Assembly: GCA_002633005.1 (NCBI GenBank)
Contig: NMRA01000138.1
Location: 122,001 to 186,000 of the forward strand
Direction: 5' to 3'
Source of the DNA: Phoronis australis
Lineage: Eukaryota > Phoronida > Phoronidae
Length of the DNA: 64,000 bases
The translations under genes and the position numbers were made by a program. Positions 55,601-61,428 of this stretch are shown here, one piece after another. Position 1 is the stretch's first letter. Every line of letters starts with the position of its first letter. The notes beneath the pieces were generated by a model. That model was not told where the DNA came from, ran no database searches, and saw nothing but the letters and a program-made list of their open reading frames with translations.

Positions 55601-58600
55601 TTTGATATTTGACCGACTATCATGACCTATTGACGAGAATCGGTAAATCAAATTGGGATTATTTACCACGGACAAAACGTACGGCAATCTAGGCTTTCAC
55701 AGAAGGTAAACATCGACTTTGGTCCAAATCTTTCCACAAAGTTCGAGTACAAAGCGAAGAACGTAAGGGACTGGCGAGGCTGCTAGGAAACACAGTCGTT
55801 GATATCGTTAGAACTTTATCAGGGGAAGGGCAAACAAGGCTTACCACAATAAATGGGAAGGTGGAAATTCTCACATTTCCTTTCTGTTTTATTTATTTTG
55901 AATACTTCTCTCAGAATCATGCTCATATGGAAATGGTGTCAACAAAGTAAACGGAAATGAAACCTTCAAATAAAAGAATCTGAATGAGATTGATAACGGA
56001 TTGTACAATTATTGTAAGCTTCTGACTTCTGAGAATACATGAAATTTGATCTCTATTTCTGTGTAACCTAAATGTTGTTTCTTCCTTGGTTCATACATGT
56101 TTTGAACACCTTAATCCTGAAATCTAACATCTATAAGACATTTTTTCAAGTATCTCAATGTAGAACAATACGTTAACAGCAGGCGATATCAAACAGTTTC
56201 AAAATAAATGGTTACGTAACGAAGCATAAGCAGTGACCTCTTCTAGTATTTGCATTCAACTTCAAGTGAAATACAAATTATTTGACAATCGCTAAAGCAT
56301 TTGTACTGAATCTTCTTCAAAACCTGGTGGTAACAAACATTTATGTCATTCCACACAATACTCTGTGAGTCGATATGTTGACTTAGGCAGACATACAAGA
56401 GAAGAGACTCCCACTCTCTTGGTGTAGAATGGCAACTGTTAAAACATGAGCTTTATTCAAGAATCAAAGGCAAATCGCACATATCTATCCATCAAGCATT
56501 TATTTCCGTCAGTACACAATGAACTGTTTGCTATTCCAGGTAAATCAAGAGTCTAATGAACAGGTAATTTAATGGCCAGAGATTCTAAACCAATTGGTTG
56601 GAGAGAATCAGGACATGGGTCTGATTATATCAACTGATGACACCAATTACTGCTGGAATTTTGTTGACTGGATGATTAGGAATTACCAATTTCCTAATGG
56701 CTCTATAATGTTGTAAAATGAAATTCCCAGGGAATGGCTGAAGTTAAAATCCCATCTCATCTTGGCAGTCAATGATTAAGTTTTCCTTAACATATCCTAT
56801 GAGTAATTAAATGACTGGTTTCGTCAGAAATGTGTTTATGCTTTAACATGGAAAGGAATGCAGCAATCAATTCCAGTAACAACAGGTAATAACGGTACTT
56901 AAATTAATATCTTATTGGATAACTTAATAATTAACGAGGTCTACAAACATTGTAGGTTTATGCAATAGAGAACTGAAGATTTTCAGCTCAAGAAATTGTT
57001 AGGATTCTGAATTCCTTGATTGAATGCCAAGATTAGTTTCTGGTCAGAATCACAGAGTAATATAAGCAAAGCAGATGCCAAATCACAATTAGTGTTCAAA
57101 AGCTTATTAAATCTTTCAGTCAGAATCTATCGCGGATTCATTTATTTCCAAGAAAACGCCCATGAGGATTATAAGCACAGATTTTAATTAAGTACTTGAA
57201 TTAGATCATCATTAAAACAGCTTGCAAAGGGGAGCCTTTGAAAGCAAAGATTTTGAGAACCAATTTGGTGTTCGCTTTTCAGTAGAGAAAAATGGTTCTC
57301 AAAATGCAGGACCCTTGTAAGTGACTAACACCCTTTCGTGAGTAGTGAAAATGCCAGAAATGTCGTATTCCTTAGCAGCTAGAGTTACTACAAACCCTGC
57401 TTTCATTTTTGCTAGCACTTTTCTAGCCAGATGACTTACCGCTACTTCAAGGACACACATGCACAAAGGAAGGAGACTTGTGTTTATTACCTGTTGTTAG
57501 GTTCATCAATTCAATGCAGAAAATGAACATGATTTGACATTAATTTGCTCCTTAAAAGCGATTCGAGTGGCGAGGAAACAAACTAACCATTTTAAACGCT
57601 AGCATTTTCACTACTGCAAAACTGGTAGCGTTTTAACCACTCATGTGAACTATGACCCTGCACACAGTTCTGGCCAATAAAATATTGTTTACTTTCCAGT
57701 TTCTAACGGTGCTATCCAAAAATACAAAGTTGCGTTTCACATTTTCCTACAACACTGCACATCAGTGACACAATTTTTCAGTCTCGTATTCACATTCAAC
57801 AGTCATCTAGGCCGTGTTATATAGAGCAAGTTTCACGTGAGTTTAGGAAGGATTCATGGGAGTGAAAGGTGAGTGTAAGCTTAGGACCTTACTCATGACA
57901 CTACCAAAATGCTGGCCACTGAATTGTTTGGTCGGCGTTGAAATGCTGAATTATGGGGTGTAATTCATGGTTTCTTTTCTACCAGCAAGCCCCCTACCAG
58001 TGCCAAGCAAGCTCTTGTGTTTATGGAACATGCAAACGAATGCTCAGTTTTGTATCAAACTACACTAAACATTCTATCATGGCAAAGGAAGTTTTAATGC
58101 TACTTGTTGAGTTGTAAAGCAGAGTGATTTTAGAAAATTTTAATATGCTTGTCAAGTACTGGTGCCAGAGCCTTCTAAGCTTACCTAGTAAACTAAATAA
58201 GGCCAGACACCTCTACCTCATAATCAATATGATTTGCACCATAAAGCTGTCAAAAATAGCATTTAGTGAAACTTTGATTGCAGGGAAAAATGACAAGTAA
58301 TGGAACAATTACAGATGATTTCTTAACAACTGCAAAAGTTCACAAATATTATGGTCTAAACAGCATTTTCTCTCAAATAGACGAAGGACAAAGGCAAAGC
58401 AAAAACCAAAATTTGCACTGAACACGCAGAGGCTACCACAAAATGTAATATTTGCTGCACAATGTAAACATACAGCAATAAATTTTTCAATGTCCCATTA
58501 TCTCTGTTGGACAGACATCAACCAACAATAAAATCCACCTTTACTACAAGTTATGTTATCATTTGAATGTCAGCTGCCCCAGGACAGTTATCAAACATTA

Positions 58601-60876
58601 TTACAACCAAATCAAAACATTATTCTACAATCCCAGGGCAACTTAGTCTGGATAAAAACTTTTGAAGTATTTGCTGAGTAAACCAAATCGACTAGCAAAA
58701 AGTATGACTCTATGCAGCTTGATGCATTCAGTACGAGGTCTATTCCAACAGTTACAAAAAAGCTTGAGGCAAACAGTAAGTGTGAATCCTTTTTTAAAGA
58801 ATAAATGAATGGGTCTAGTCAACAAGAAAAACAAAACTTAGATCAGAAGGAATAGCATCAGTCAATGATCCAAGAACGTCATAGCGAGCAAATGTCACAT
58901 CACCAGATGGACAAAAAATACCAACAAAGGAGGTTGATGACAATCGAATGTTGTAGTCAACAAATGAATATTACTAATAAATTGAACTTATAAAATCTGA
59001 CTGCACAAAGAAATTTAAGATTTTTTTGTTCAAGTGACTAGAGCAACTGAAGGACGGTTTGATCGCACTACTACACCCAAAATATGAGGGAATTGCCCTG
59101 TTACACAAAGTATTCAGAAACACAGCAGCAAAATGACGTCAATTTGTATCACGTGACAAGCATGACAAATAGCACGAATATTGAGAAATCACACTGTTTG
59201 CCTTTAACACTAAAGATGAACCAAATTCACAGAATTTTTTGGTGAGTAAATATGGCTGGTGGCCTGGTGGGATCACCTTGAAACTGGTCGCCACATGACA
59301 TACGTAGTCTAATAAACTATGCCAGGCAAAGTGCTGATAGGAATTACATTGCCACAGTCAATTGAACATAACTGGATGAGCTACTTTAAACATGATTATT
59401 TCCTATCCTCGCCTCAACGAAATTGCAGATGGTGGACTAAAATCAATGGATTTCCACGATAATGTTCTAAGGTGAGGCACAGGTGAAGCTGAGTGAAATT
59501 AAGATTTCCTCAGTATGAAAAATGGTGGAGGCAGCGGCCTATTACAAATCAATCAACACAACAGATTCTACACACACCATAAAAACTATGGCAGTACATT
59601 TTACTATTTCTGTGCTTACAAGACGTACTCTTATTTTGTAGCCCATGATAAATCTCATTAAGGAACAGGGACTTATCACCACTAATATGGGTCACAAATG
59701 AGTGGGTAGAACCCAGATATATGAACTTGGGTATGTCATGACTGTTGCCAGTAATATGGTACATATAAAAACAATCTACCAGTTGACAGGACTGCTTGAG
59801 TAACCTTACATCCCCTTCTAGGATTTAACCAATGAAAGGAGATAAATATGAATAAGCTAGAAAACAATGCAAACATGTGACTGAATCACACGCTAGCCAT
59901 TTTTTGGACGATAGGAATTTTGGACAGAGCCCAACTCCAGTTTCTTTCTGTCCTAACATAGTGCTGAGACAGAAAACCATCTTCAGAGCCACTTGACAAC
60001 TTGAAGTACAGACAGCAAGGCTAGACTGGTGGAATTCCGACATAGCCATGTTGGCAGCCTACTTAGAAACTGTTACAACTATAGTAATAGTGTGTGCTGC
60101 CACAAGAAGACAAAGTGGATAGTACAACCCTTTGCTGATCTTGCAATTAAAAGATGCAACTTAAAACACCATTTAGTATTGAGAAAATTTACTCCTGAAA
60201 GTTCCCTGGGATCCAAAACCTCAAATTCAAATGCACAGGCACTTTAGCAATTCTCAATGTTTTACTTGAGCAGTTTCGTTAAGATGGTAACATTTTCGAT
60301 TTTTGCCAACATATAAAGACTGAACAAGAACTAACAGGCGTAACATAACCCACTAGTAAGTTGGGGGTTCCCTGCAAATGTCTGCCCTGTTAATGAAATA
60401 AACATGTGTACATCTGGACATAGTTAAACCCAAACTACCAAGACAAAGAAAGTCTCAAGAAATAACATCCTACCAATCTCACTTCACATATGATAAAATC
60501 TCACACAAGTTATGGACAATTATAAACTTCTTTCTTCATTTTCAGCAAATTCTAGCATTGTTGTGAATACCTTATACTAAGGTATGGTACAGAACTTAAA
60601 ATGATATCAAGAATTGCTTTGGCAGAACTTATAACAGAAGGGAGGAGAATCGGAAATTTCACTTTTCTGCCATGTTTGGTCCTAAATTGGAGATTTTATC
60701 ATAAACGCAGATTTCGCATGACTGCTGATTTAACAAAATAGCCGCTGGTTTGTACTCACCATTTCTTGTGATGCGTAGATCGGAGATGATCGATCGAAGG
60801 AGGAGTAAGCGTAATCCACACTAAAACTCCTGATCTTCTCACGACTGTCTGCCACATCCGTCTGATGAGTGTCAAG
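1..60876 (-). CDS. Kinesin-3 motor protein, KIF16/StARD9 type, partial at both ends (21 exons placed)
   Basis: A plus-end microtubule motor, judged from a kinesin-3 motor, a neck, an FHA domain, a coiled coil and a very long acidic/Ser-rich tail. Seen in the exons: P-loop [21 protein letters not shown], switch [42 protein letters not shown], and the FHA segment [13 protein letters not shown]. Twenty of the 21 exons join with matching phase and no internal stop. The E4-E5 junction lacks an exon. Human KIF16B has no long Ser-rich tail and no Ser-rich insert before the FVPYR block, whereas human StARD9 has both, so I favour StARD9/KIF16A-like. KIF16B-type vesicle transport or StARD9-type centrosomal function is known for the family and is not shown here. 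The start Met and the C-terminal START or PX domain lie outside the window. Family assignment is firm; the paralogue is not. Confidence 0.95.
1687..2409. other. 723-bp intron between E20 and E21
   Basis: AT-rich, without recognisable features. Confidence 0.55.
2410..2543 (-). CDS. E20: Arg/Gln-rich tail exon
   Basis: 134 nt, phase 2 in and phase 1 out: [20 protein letters not shown] then [20 protein letters not shown]. Acceptor GTTTCCAG, donor GCTG|GTAAGT. The intron before it (2544-3221) holds the repeat at 2840-2985. Confidence 0.88.
2840..2985. repeat. Tandem/inverted repeat element, copy 1
   Basis: Two 63-bp direct units begin gagtcaacag at 2840 and 2903. The second unit's start (caacaggctaagacatgtga, 2907) is mirrored by an inverted end (ccaatcggatgtcttagcct, ending at about 2981), giving a hairpin with roughly 23-bp arms. 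It resembles a short non-autonomous DNA element. Confidence 0.7.
3222..3338 (-). CDS. E19: short tail exon
   Basis: 117 nt, phase 2 in and phase 2 out: [20 protein letters not shown], then a helical end [20 protein letters not shown]. Acceptor TGTTTTTTCAG, donor TCCAG|GTGGGC. The intron before it (3339-3653) shows nothing. Confidence 0.88.
3654..4878 (-). CDS. E18: large disordered tail exon with Gly-rich run
   Basis: 1225 nt, phase 1 in and phase 2 out, 407 whole codons. It contains basic segments ([16 protein letters not shown]), a Gly-rich run ([15 protein letters not shown]), a hydrophobic island ([20 protein letters not shown]) and [11 protein letters not shown], which from memory resembles the F-S-L-D-S-L motifs in vertebrate StARD9 tails. 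Acceptor TATTTTAG, donor TTTAG|GTGAGT. Confidence 0.93.
4879..5749. other. 871-bp intron between E17 and E18
   Basis: AT-rich; nothing is seen beyond a weak resemblance of 5225-5290 to 8405-8465 (a gaagt..tgtgacacctgtt..cctac segment). Confidence 0.5.
5750..7461 (-). CDS. E17: large disordered tail exon
   Basis: 1712 nt, phase 2 in and phase 1 out, 570 whole codons without a stop. It begins [20 protein letters not shown], then becomes low-complexity: acidic/Ser stretches alternate with basic Ser/Pro stretches. A short motif occurs twice ([11 protein letters not shown] and [11 protein letters not shown]). Later parts include [20 protein letters not shown]. Predicted disordered; no enzyme or folded domain is recognised. 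Acceptor TTTGCAG, donor TCAG|GTATGA. Confidence 0.93.
7462..8719. other. 1.26-kb intron between E16 and E17
   Basis: AT-rich, with nothing recognisable. A 98-codon open frame on the plus strand (7875-8171) has no familiar motif and is taken as chance. Confidence 0.6.
8720..9158 (-). CDS. E16: coiled-coil exon with ETQT motif
   Basis: 439 nt, phase 1 in and phase 2 out. It starts [18 protein letters not shown], passes [19 protein letters not shown], and ends in a second charged helix ([20 protein letters not shown] ... QTERLR). I chose the acceptor at ATGTTCCAG because it alone restores phase with E15; the frame stays open further upstream to 9240. Donor CGCAG|GTTAGT. Confidence 0.85.
9518..9738 (-). 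CDS. E15: charged coiled-coil exon
   Basis: 221 nt, phase 2 in and phase 1 out, 73 whole codons. It is rich in E, R, K and Q with heptad spacing: [20 protein letters not shown], then [20 protein letters not shown], then [10 protein letters not shown]. This is a long single helix, as expected for the kinesin-3 coiled coil after the FHA domain. Acceptor TTGTAG, donor AAAC|GTGAGT. Confidence 0.92.
12035..12095. repeat. 26-bp tandem repeat, two copies plus partial
   Basis: tgactttgagctgtcaacag occurs at 12035 and 12061, followed by a decayed third start (tgactttcagcc). Confidence 0.8.
14157..14379. repeat. 56-bp tandem repeat, four near-identical copies
   Basis: Units beginning aggga(a)caccagccagtgg start at 14161, 14217, 14273 and 14328. 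Copies 3 and 4 lack one A. Near identity implies recent expansion. Units are contiguous with no spacers. Confidence 0.95.
16412..16465 (-). CDS. E14: short coiled-coil exon
   Basis: 54 nt, phase 2 in and phase 2 out, 17 whole codons: [20 protein letters not shown]16B has LEFERQQREELEKLESKR at this point. Acceptor ATTTTCTAG, donor CCAG|GTAAG. It is flanked by introns of 1.9 kb and 6.7 kb. Confidence 0.9.
16466..18366. other. 1.9-kb intron between E13 and E14
   Basis: It holds a short inverted-repeat element (17150-17232) related to the one at 2840-2985. No exon is recognised, and none is needed because phases match across it. Confidence 0.6.
17150..17232. repeat. Inverted repeat element, copy 2
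   Basis: The left arm tggctaagacttccgattgg and right arm ccaatcagatgtctcagctg match the arms of the element at 2903-2985. The centre differs in length and sequence. Confidence 0.65.
18367..18607 (-). CDS. E13: FHA end and start of coiled coil
   Basis: 241 nt, phase 1 in and phase 2 out. It begins [20 protein letters not shown] then KLRRHRQS, the typical FHA-closing G...MFRFN.P.EAAKLR of KIF16B/StARD9. A Ser/Pro-rich linker follows, ending in SPLIMFNPG (KIF16B has VMLYNPG). Acceptor GGGTTTTCAG, donor CCTGG|GTGAGT. The 599-bp intron before it shows nothing. Confidence 0.96.
19207..19396 (-). CDS. E12: FHA-domain core exon
   Basis: 190 nt, phase 0 in and phase 1 out. It contains [20 protein letters not shown], then [10 protein letters not shown], then a strand-rich stretch with [16 protein letters not shown]. 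The layout GR.R(V)G, DIVL.G and HC.I is the FHA phosphopeptide-recognition scaffold. Acceptor CATTTTGTAG, donor CAGG|GTAAGT. Confidence 0.95.
19397..21488. other. 2.1-kb intron between E11 and E12
   Basis: Apart from the seven-copy 40-bp array (20653-20930) it is AT-rich with nothing recognised. It interrupts the FHA domain, between YHLK and EGRTRVG. Confidence 0.6.
20653..20930. repeat. 40-bp tandem repeat, seven copies
   Basis: Units start gacatatgccag at 20661, 20701, 20741, 20781, 20821, 20861 and 20901. Each ends tcaggctcagaccatgacct or a close variant, with one to three substitutions per copy. Confidence 0.95.
21489..21686 (-). CDS. E11: FHA-domain N-terminal exon
   Basis: 198 nt, phase 0/0, 66 codons. 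It starts [19 protein letters not shown] and ends [20 protein letters not shown] then TGIIMYHLK. Both the W..KW block and the DS.LPHL...DD.LSTG...YHLK block are hallmarks of KIF16B and StARD9 just before and into the FHA fold. Acceptor GATTTACAG, donor AAG|GTATAG. Confidence 0.96.
21687..22443. other. 757-bp intron between E10 and E11
   Basis: Nothing recognisable. A 73-codon open frame on the plus strand (22045-22266) has no familiar motif. Confidence 0.5.
22444..22515 (-). CDS. E10: short neck coiled-coil exon
   Basis: 72 nt, phase 0/0, 24 codons: [20 protein letters not shown] then NEEK. It corresponds to the segment in KIF16B and StARD9 that joins the neck to the LT..W..KW block. Acceptor TTCTTGCAG, donor AAA|GTAGGT. 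Confidence 0.9.
22890..23600. repeat. Degenerate tandem array with a caaatttcac...gagatacag core
   Basis: Related cores lie at about 22895-22935, 23035-23070, 23300-23345, 23428-23475 and 23548-23592. Each has an (a)aatttca(c/t) start, aa(a/g)at.ct.., then ggagatacag or gaagataca. Spacing is irregular (about 110-230 bp) and identity is low, so this is an old array. Confidence 0.6.
25980..26060. repeat. 20-bp minisatellite, four copies
   Basis: aagccatgtggcctgtgggc is repeated four times; the second copy has gaggg for gtggg. Confidence 0.95.
26804..26881 (-). CDS. E9: kinesin-3 neck helix exon
   Basis: 78 nt, phase 0/0, 26 codons: [20 protein letters not shown] then LSQAQM. It matches the kinesin-3 neck D.N.KLIRELR.EI..LK.LL. 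Acceptor TTTTTGCAG, donor ATG|GTAAGT. The intron upstream (26882-28169) has a dispersed repeat copy near 27389-27560 and otherwise nothing recognised. Confidence 0.95.
27389..27560. repeat. Dispersed repeat family D, copy 1
   Basis: It contains aattcaacatttcaacctca, ctgccattttactag and cctgcaaaacatttgc in the same order as the copy at 62022. Confidence 0.6.
28170..28267 (-). CDS. E8: motor alpha-6 / neck-linker exon
   Basis: 98 nt, phase 1 in and phase 0 out. It reads [20 protein letters not shown] then [12 protein letters not shown]. This is the end of the catalytic core and the neck linker; the Y.ETL.TLRYA.RAK.I.N motif is diagnostic of kinesins. Acceptor TTTTTGTAG, donor GAG|GTAAAC. The 856-bp intron before E7 (28268-29123) holds a hairpin repeat copy at 28830-28915. 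Confidence 0.97.
28830..28915. repeat. Hairpin repeat family H, copy 1
   Basis: The arm ttttgagaaacagttt (28832) is mirrored by aactggttctcaaaatgcag (28871-28890), followed by gcacc...gactaatgcc. Confidence 0.7.
29124..29372 (-). CDS. E7: motor exon with Ser-rich insertion and [11 protein letters not shown]
   Basis: 249 nt, phase 1 in and phase 1 out. The first half is a Ser/Gly-rich linker ([17 protein letters not shown]... GPGTPRKPR). The second half is [19 protein letters not shown] then NSKTIMIA. A Ser/Gly-rich insert of this kind, just before the [13 protein letters not shown] block, is known from StARD9 and is absent from KIF16B. Acceptor TCTTCTTCTAG, donor GCCA|GTAGGTG. Its 5' portion is duplicated twice in the upstream intron. 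Confidence 0.96.
29325..29580. repeat. Degenerate tandem triplication of the E7 5' end with its acceptor
   Basis: Three related blocks start near 29335, 29440 and 29525. All share catgctgtcattggc... followed by a fragment reading, on the minus strand, AG then SGTF.A.DSM. Block 1 is the true exon E7 start. Block 2 keeps an AG acceptor and reads [20 protein letters not shown] before a stop. Block 3 is more decayed. They lie inside the 647-bp intron upstream of E7. Confidence 0.75.
29837..29960. repeat. Dispersed repeat family D, copy 2
   Basis: aattcaacattcca, ccaatcacttcaatgac and aaccattttgctagtg match the start of the copies at 27389 and 62022. Its right half is too diverged to align by eye. 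Confidence 0.5.
30020..30129 (-). CDS. E6: switch II to alpha-4 exon
   Basis: 110 nt, phase 2 in and phase 1 out. It completes DLAGSERA, then [16 protein letters not shown], then [17 protein letters not shown]. The loop before LKEG lacks the Lys run (K-loop) known from some other kinesin-3 motors. The intron before it is 377 bp (30130-30506) with nothing recognisable. Confidence 0.96.
30507..30574 (-). CDS. E5: motor exon leading into switch II
   Basis: 68 nt, phase 0 in and phase 2 out: [22 protein letters not shown]. This is the strand and start of switch II (DLAGSE, completed by the next exon). Acceptor ACGTTTCAG, donor GGGAG|GTAAGT. It aligns directly with KIF16B AKFDSEMPCETVSKIHLVDLAG. 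Confidence 0.96.
31945..32165. repeat. Dispersed repeat family G, copy 1
   Basis: cactagatggcgatag, acatgctacattcctgtatg, acttaatgcacatggatat and tttttataaattctttg occur in the same order as at 43985-44210. Confidence 0.75.
33620..33745. repeat. Tandem unit with gggtaatcgccca, locus 1
   Basis: Three partial units (about 33626, 33681, 33715) share gtaatcgcccactcccaact, tttgccaaatttc and gggtccactg. The second locus is 1.1 kb away at 34735. Confidence 0.75.
34735..34820. repeat. Tandem unit with gggtaatcgccca, locus 2
   Basis: Two units 57 bp apart (34742, 34799) contain ccactgcttgggtaatcgcc and the linking aacttttgccaattttcgg. Confidence 0.75.
35459..35541. repeat. Duplication of the E4 3' end and its splice donor
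   Basis: The segment ctactcaccctgtacat.tgg .ccctctttgg occurs at 35461 and again at 35510. The second is the true end of E4. Read on the minus strand, both give AAAGAGGG.CCA.ATGTACAGG|GTGAGTAGT. Confidence 0.9.
35518..35636 (-). CDS. E4: motor exon with [13 protein letters not shown]
   Basis: 119 nt, phase 2 in and phase 1 out. It carries the family-defining [13 protein letters not shown], then [14 protein letters not shown] (KIF16B and StARD9 both have xREHPxxGPYV here). Acceptor GCTTGCAG, donor CAGG|GTGAGTAG. The last 20-odd bases plus the donor are duplicated 49 bp further downstream in the intron. The exon that should follow (switch I) was not found. Confidence 0.97.
36016..36110 (-). 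CDS. E3: motor exon with the [10 protein letters not shown] block
   Basis: 95 nt, entering in phase 0 and leaving in phase 2. It reads [19 protein letters not shown]..., equivalent to the kinesin-3 G(L/I)xPRxCExLF helix. Acceptor TTCGCTTTAG, donor TTAG|GTGAGT. The split codon AG|T gives the Ser before YLEIYNE in the next exon. The intron after it (35637-36015) shows nothing else. Confidence 0.95.
36502..36618 (-). CDS. E2: P-loop exon of the kinesin motor
   Basis: 117 nt, phase 0/0, 39 codons, starting [11 protein letters not shown] and holding [16 protein letters not shown]. This is the Walker A nucleotide-binding loop. Ser in place of the first loop Gly is also seen in kinesin-1 (GQTSSGKT), so the site looks functional. 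Acceptor TGTTTCAG, donor CAG|GTAAGT. The preceding intron is 24.1 kb; the next (36111-36501) is short with nothing recognisable. Confidence 0.97.
37011..37223. repeat. 41-bp minisatellite, five copies plus partial
   Basis: catatgttgaggttgtaatg + catggtgacatctcatcaag + t is repeated from 37011, 37052, 37093, 37134 and 37175. First and last copies have tgtcatc for tgacatc. Copies are otherwise almost identical. Confidence 0.95.
38935..39345. repeat. Region with repeated tagcgttt / aaaacgct motifs
   Basis: It contains ctaaaacagcgaaaacactagcgttttag split as a small hairpin (38952-38980), then further agcgaaaa, tagcgttttt and tagcgtttcag blocks. The vocabulary is the same as at 57350-57660. Possibly a decayed relative of that element. 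Confidence 0.35.
40862..41075. repeat. Two adjacent tandem duplications
   Basis: A 59-bp unit (gagagtaggtatcccaaaat... at 40864 and 40923) is near perfect. It is followed by a second duplicated unit, agaatggacttagttag..., at about 40984 and 41021. The region is richer in CpG than its surroundings. Confidence 0.9.
41782..42145. mobile_element. Non-autonomous TIR element, family T, copy 1
   Basis: The left end agtgctgtccacacacagac...ttaccctagaacaa is mirrored by the right end ttgttctaaggtagcctgtg...gtggactgaactt, giving imperfect inverted repeats of about 30-45 bp. Internal inverted copies of ccctagaacaa also occur. No coding capacity. A second copy is at 63502. Confidence 0.75.
43492..43657. 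repeat. 19/20-bp minisatellite, eight copies
   Basis: Units alternate tgggtgtgcgttagtggaca (20) with tggtgtgggatagtggaca (19), then settle to tgggtgtgggttagtggaca. The minus-strand reading ([11 protein letters not shown]) is a by-product of the repeat. Confidence 0.95.
43985..44210. repeat. Dispersed repeat family G, copy 2
   Basis: cactagatggcgatag, ttctgcatccttgtatgg, atttaatgcagggaaatat and tttttataaattctttg, same strand as the copy at 31945. Short open frames in both copies encode faintly similar peptides, but there is no sign of selection. Confidence 0.75.
45642..50688 (-). CDS. Possible nested small gene (four splice-flanked segments)
   Basis: Candidate exon 1 is 50669-50688 (ATG then EDKNW, donor GGAA|GTAAGT). 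Exon A is 48413-48537 (acceptor TTTTCCTTAG, donor TATG|GTAATG), reading [18 protein letters not shown]... and [13 protein letters not shown]; exons 1 and A join in phase. Exon B is 48033-48112 (acceptor CCTTTTTCAG, donor CTCA|GTAAGTG), with [18 protein letters not shown]. Exon C is 45642-45697 (acceptor TTTTAGTTGCAG, donor AAG|GTAAAT), with [19 protein letters not shown] and C join in phase. A does not join B in phase, so a small exon may lie between them (48217-48249 has good sites but does not fix the phase). The SLRV..RL.GY pattern and spacing faintly recall the OB-fold telomere protein TEN1; that is a guess. No terminal exon was found. Confidence 0.3.
48740..48890. repeat. Two-copy C/G-run repeat of about 76 bp
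   Basis: ggcgcaccacaggggcctgg and ggtgtactacaggggagctg start the two units. Both continue ...ctaaagcccccactt / ctttagccccccccactt and tttcagtgct(a/g)cgc. Origin unknown. Confidence 0.7.
50380..50455. repeat. Hairpin repeat family H, copy 2
   Basis: gattttgagaactagtttga (50382) is mirrored by gaaactggttcttgaaat. The internal tgatgccca matches the ggcatcaaa of copy 1 in the opposite sense. Confidence 0.65.
54018..54516. mobile_element. Non-autonomous TIR element with ATAA flanks
   Basis: The left end ggccttttcatactgactta is mirrored by the right end gttagtatgaaaggctct. ATAA stands on both sides (54014-54017 and 54517-54520), a plausible 4-bp target duplication. Inside, several ..gttcatactg.. 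and ..aagttaa/cttcgg.. blocks recur in both orientations. CpG is clearly denser than in the flanks. No open frame of note. Confidence 0.7.
57249..57335. repeat. Hairpin repeat family H, copy 3
   Basis: gattttgagaaccaatttgg (57249) is mirrored by aatggttctcaaaatgcagg (57291-57310). The right side, gtgactaacaccc, parallels gcgactaatgccc in copy 1. Confidence 0.7.
57350..57630. mobile_element. Hairpin element with agtagtgaaaatgc arms
   Basis: agtagtgaaaatgc at about 57352 has an exact inverted partner gcattttcactact at about 57611. The flanking ctagc/gctag blocks continue the symmetry more weakly. It is directly adjacent to hairpin family H copy 3. Likely a small DNA element. Confidence 0.55.
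60760..60876 (-). CDS. E1: motor N-terminal exon before the P-loop
   Basis: 117 nt, phase 0 at both ends, 39 codons, ending ...YASQEM. It reads [19 protein letters not shown], matching the kinesin-3 block in which a basic REK.. precedes the F.FDY.Y..FD motif. The acceptor is TTTTAAG and the donor ATG|GTGAGT. The conserved VAVRVRP strand expected before it is not seen in 60877-64000, so this is not the first coding exon. Confidence 0.9.
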
Positions 60877-61340
60877 CTTAAAACAAGCATTAAAATTTCA
60901 GTGAATTTTATTAATGAACAAGACAATTGACTCTGGTTGGATACTTCAAATTTCTGTTTTTACTAACCTTGAGATTGGGCCAAATATACTTCCTTCCAGA
61001 GAACTTAGTGAGTGGGGATTATACTTTTAACAGATAAGGGAACAAATATTTCGAGCTGTGTTTATTATTAAGCAGGTTTTTCAAGGATTAAGACCCACCA
61101 CTGGTGAAGCGAAAGGTCATTGAGCTTCTTGCATGAAAATCTTGGCTGATGCATCGCCATGTGGATAGATATGGGTGCCATGTTTCTCTTACAATTCCAA
61201 CAAGAAGCATACAAGGGTATAAATGAATCCCAACTCCGTTCAAACCATCTGATGAAAATGTAATAATACTAATTTAATAAAAATAGGTTTGTCAAAAAAT
61301 AGTTTAATTCGTAACGATTTGCACCGCACTCAATACTGAA

Positions 61341-61428
61341 AGAAGAATCCTGACCCATTTTAGCTGGCAACAGGTGATGCTTAGGAAACAAGAAGAATCC
61401 GGATTCATTTTAACTGGCATCAAGTGAC
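61341..61428. repeat. 50-bp tandem duplication
   Basis: agaagaatcctgacccattt (61341) and agaagaatccggattcattt (61391) head two units, followed by tagctggcaacaggtga and taactggcatcaagtga. Confidence 0.85.

Larger units (their letters stand above)
36619..60759. other. 24.1-kb intron between E1 and E2
   Basis: E1 and E2 join in phase 0 (SQEM-IYQDLG), so no exon of the kinesin is required here. It contains a minisatellite (37011-37223), a tandem duplication (40862-41075), terminal-inverted-repeat elements (41782-42145, 54018-54516), a 20-bp minisatellite (43492-43657), dispersed repeats (43985-44210, 50380-50455, 57249-57335), a C/G-run duplication (48740-48890), a long hairpin element (57350-57630) and a possible nested gene (45642-50688). 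Confidence 0.7.

Noticed and set aside
60968-61003. Possible 36-nt exon upstream of E1 reading GRKYIWPNLK with donor AAG|GTTAGT; NLK is also found in KIF16B and StARD9 at this junction
   Set aside because: The acceptor is poor, the implied intron of about 91 bp is far shorter than any other in the gene, and only three or four residues match. It could be real but is not supported enough.
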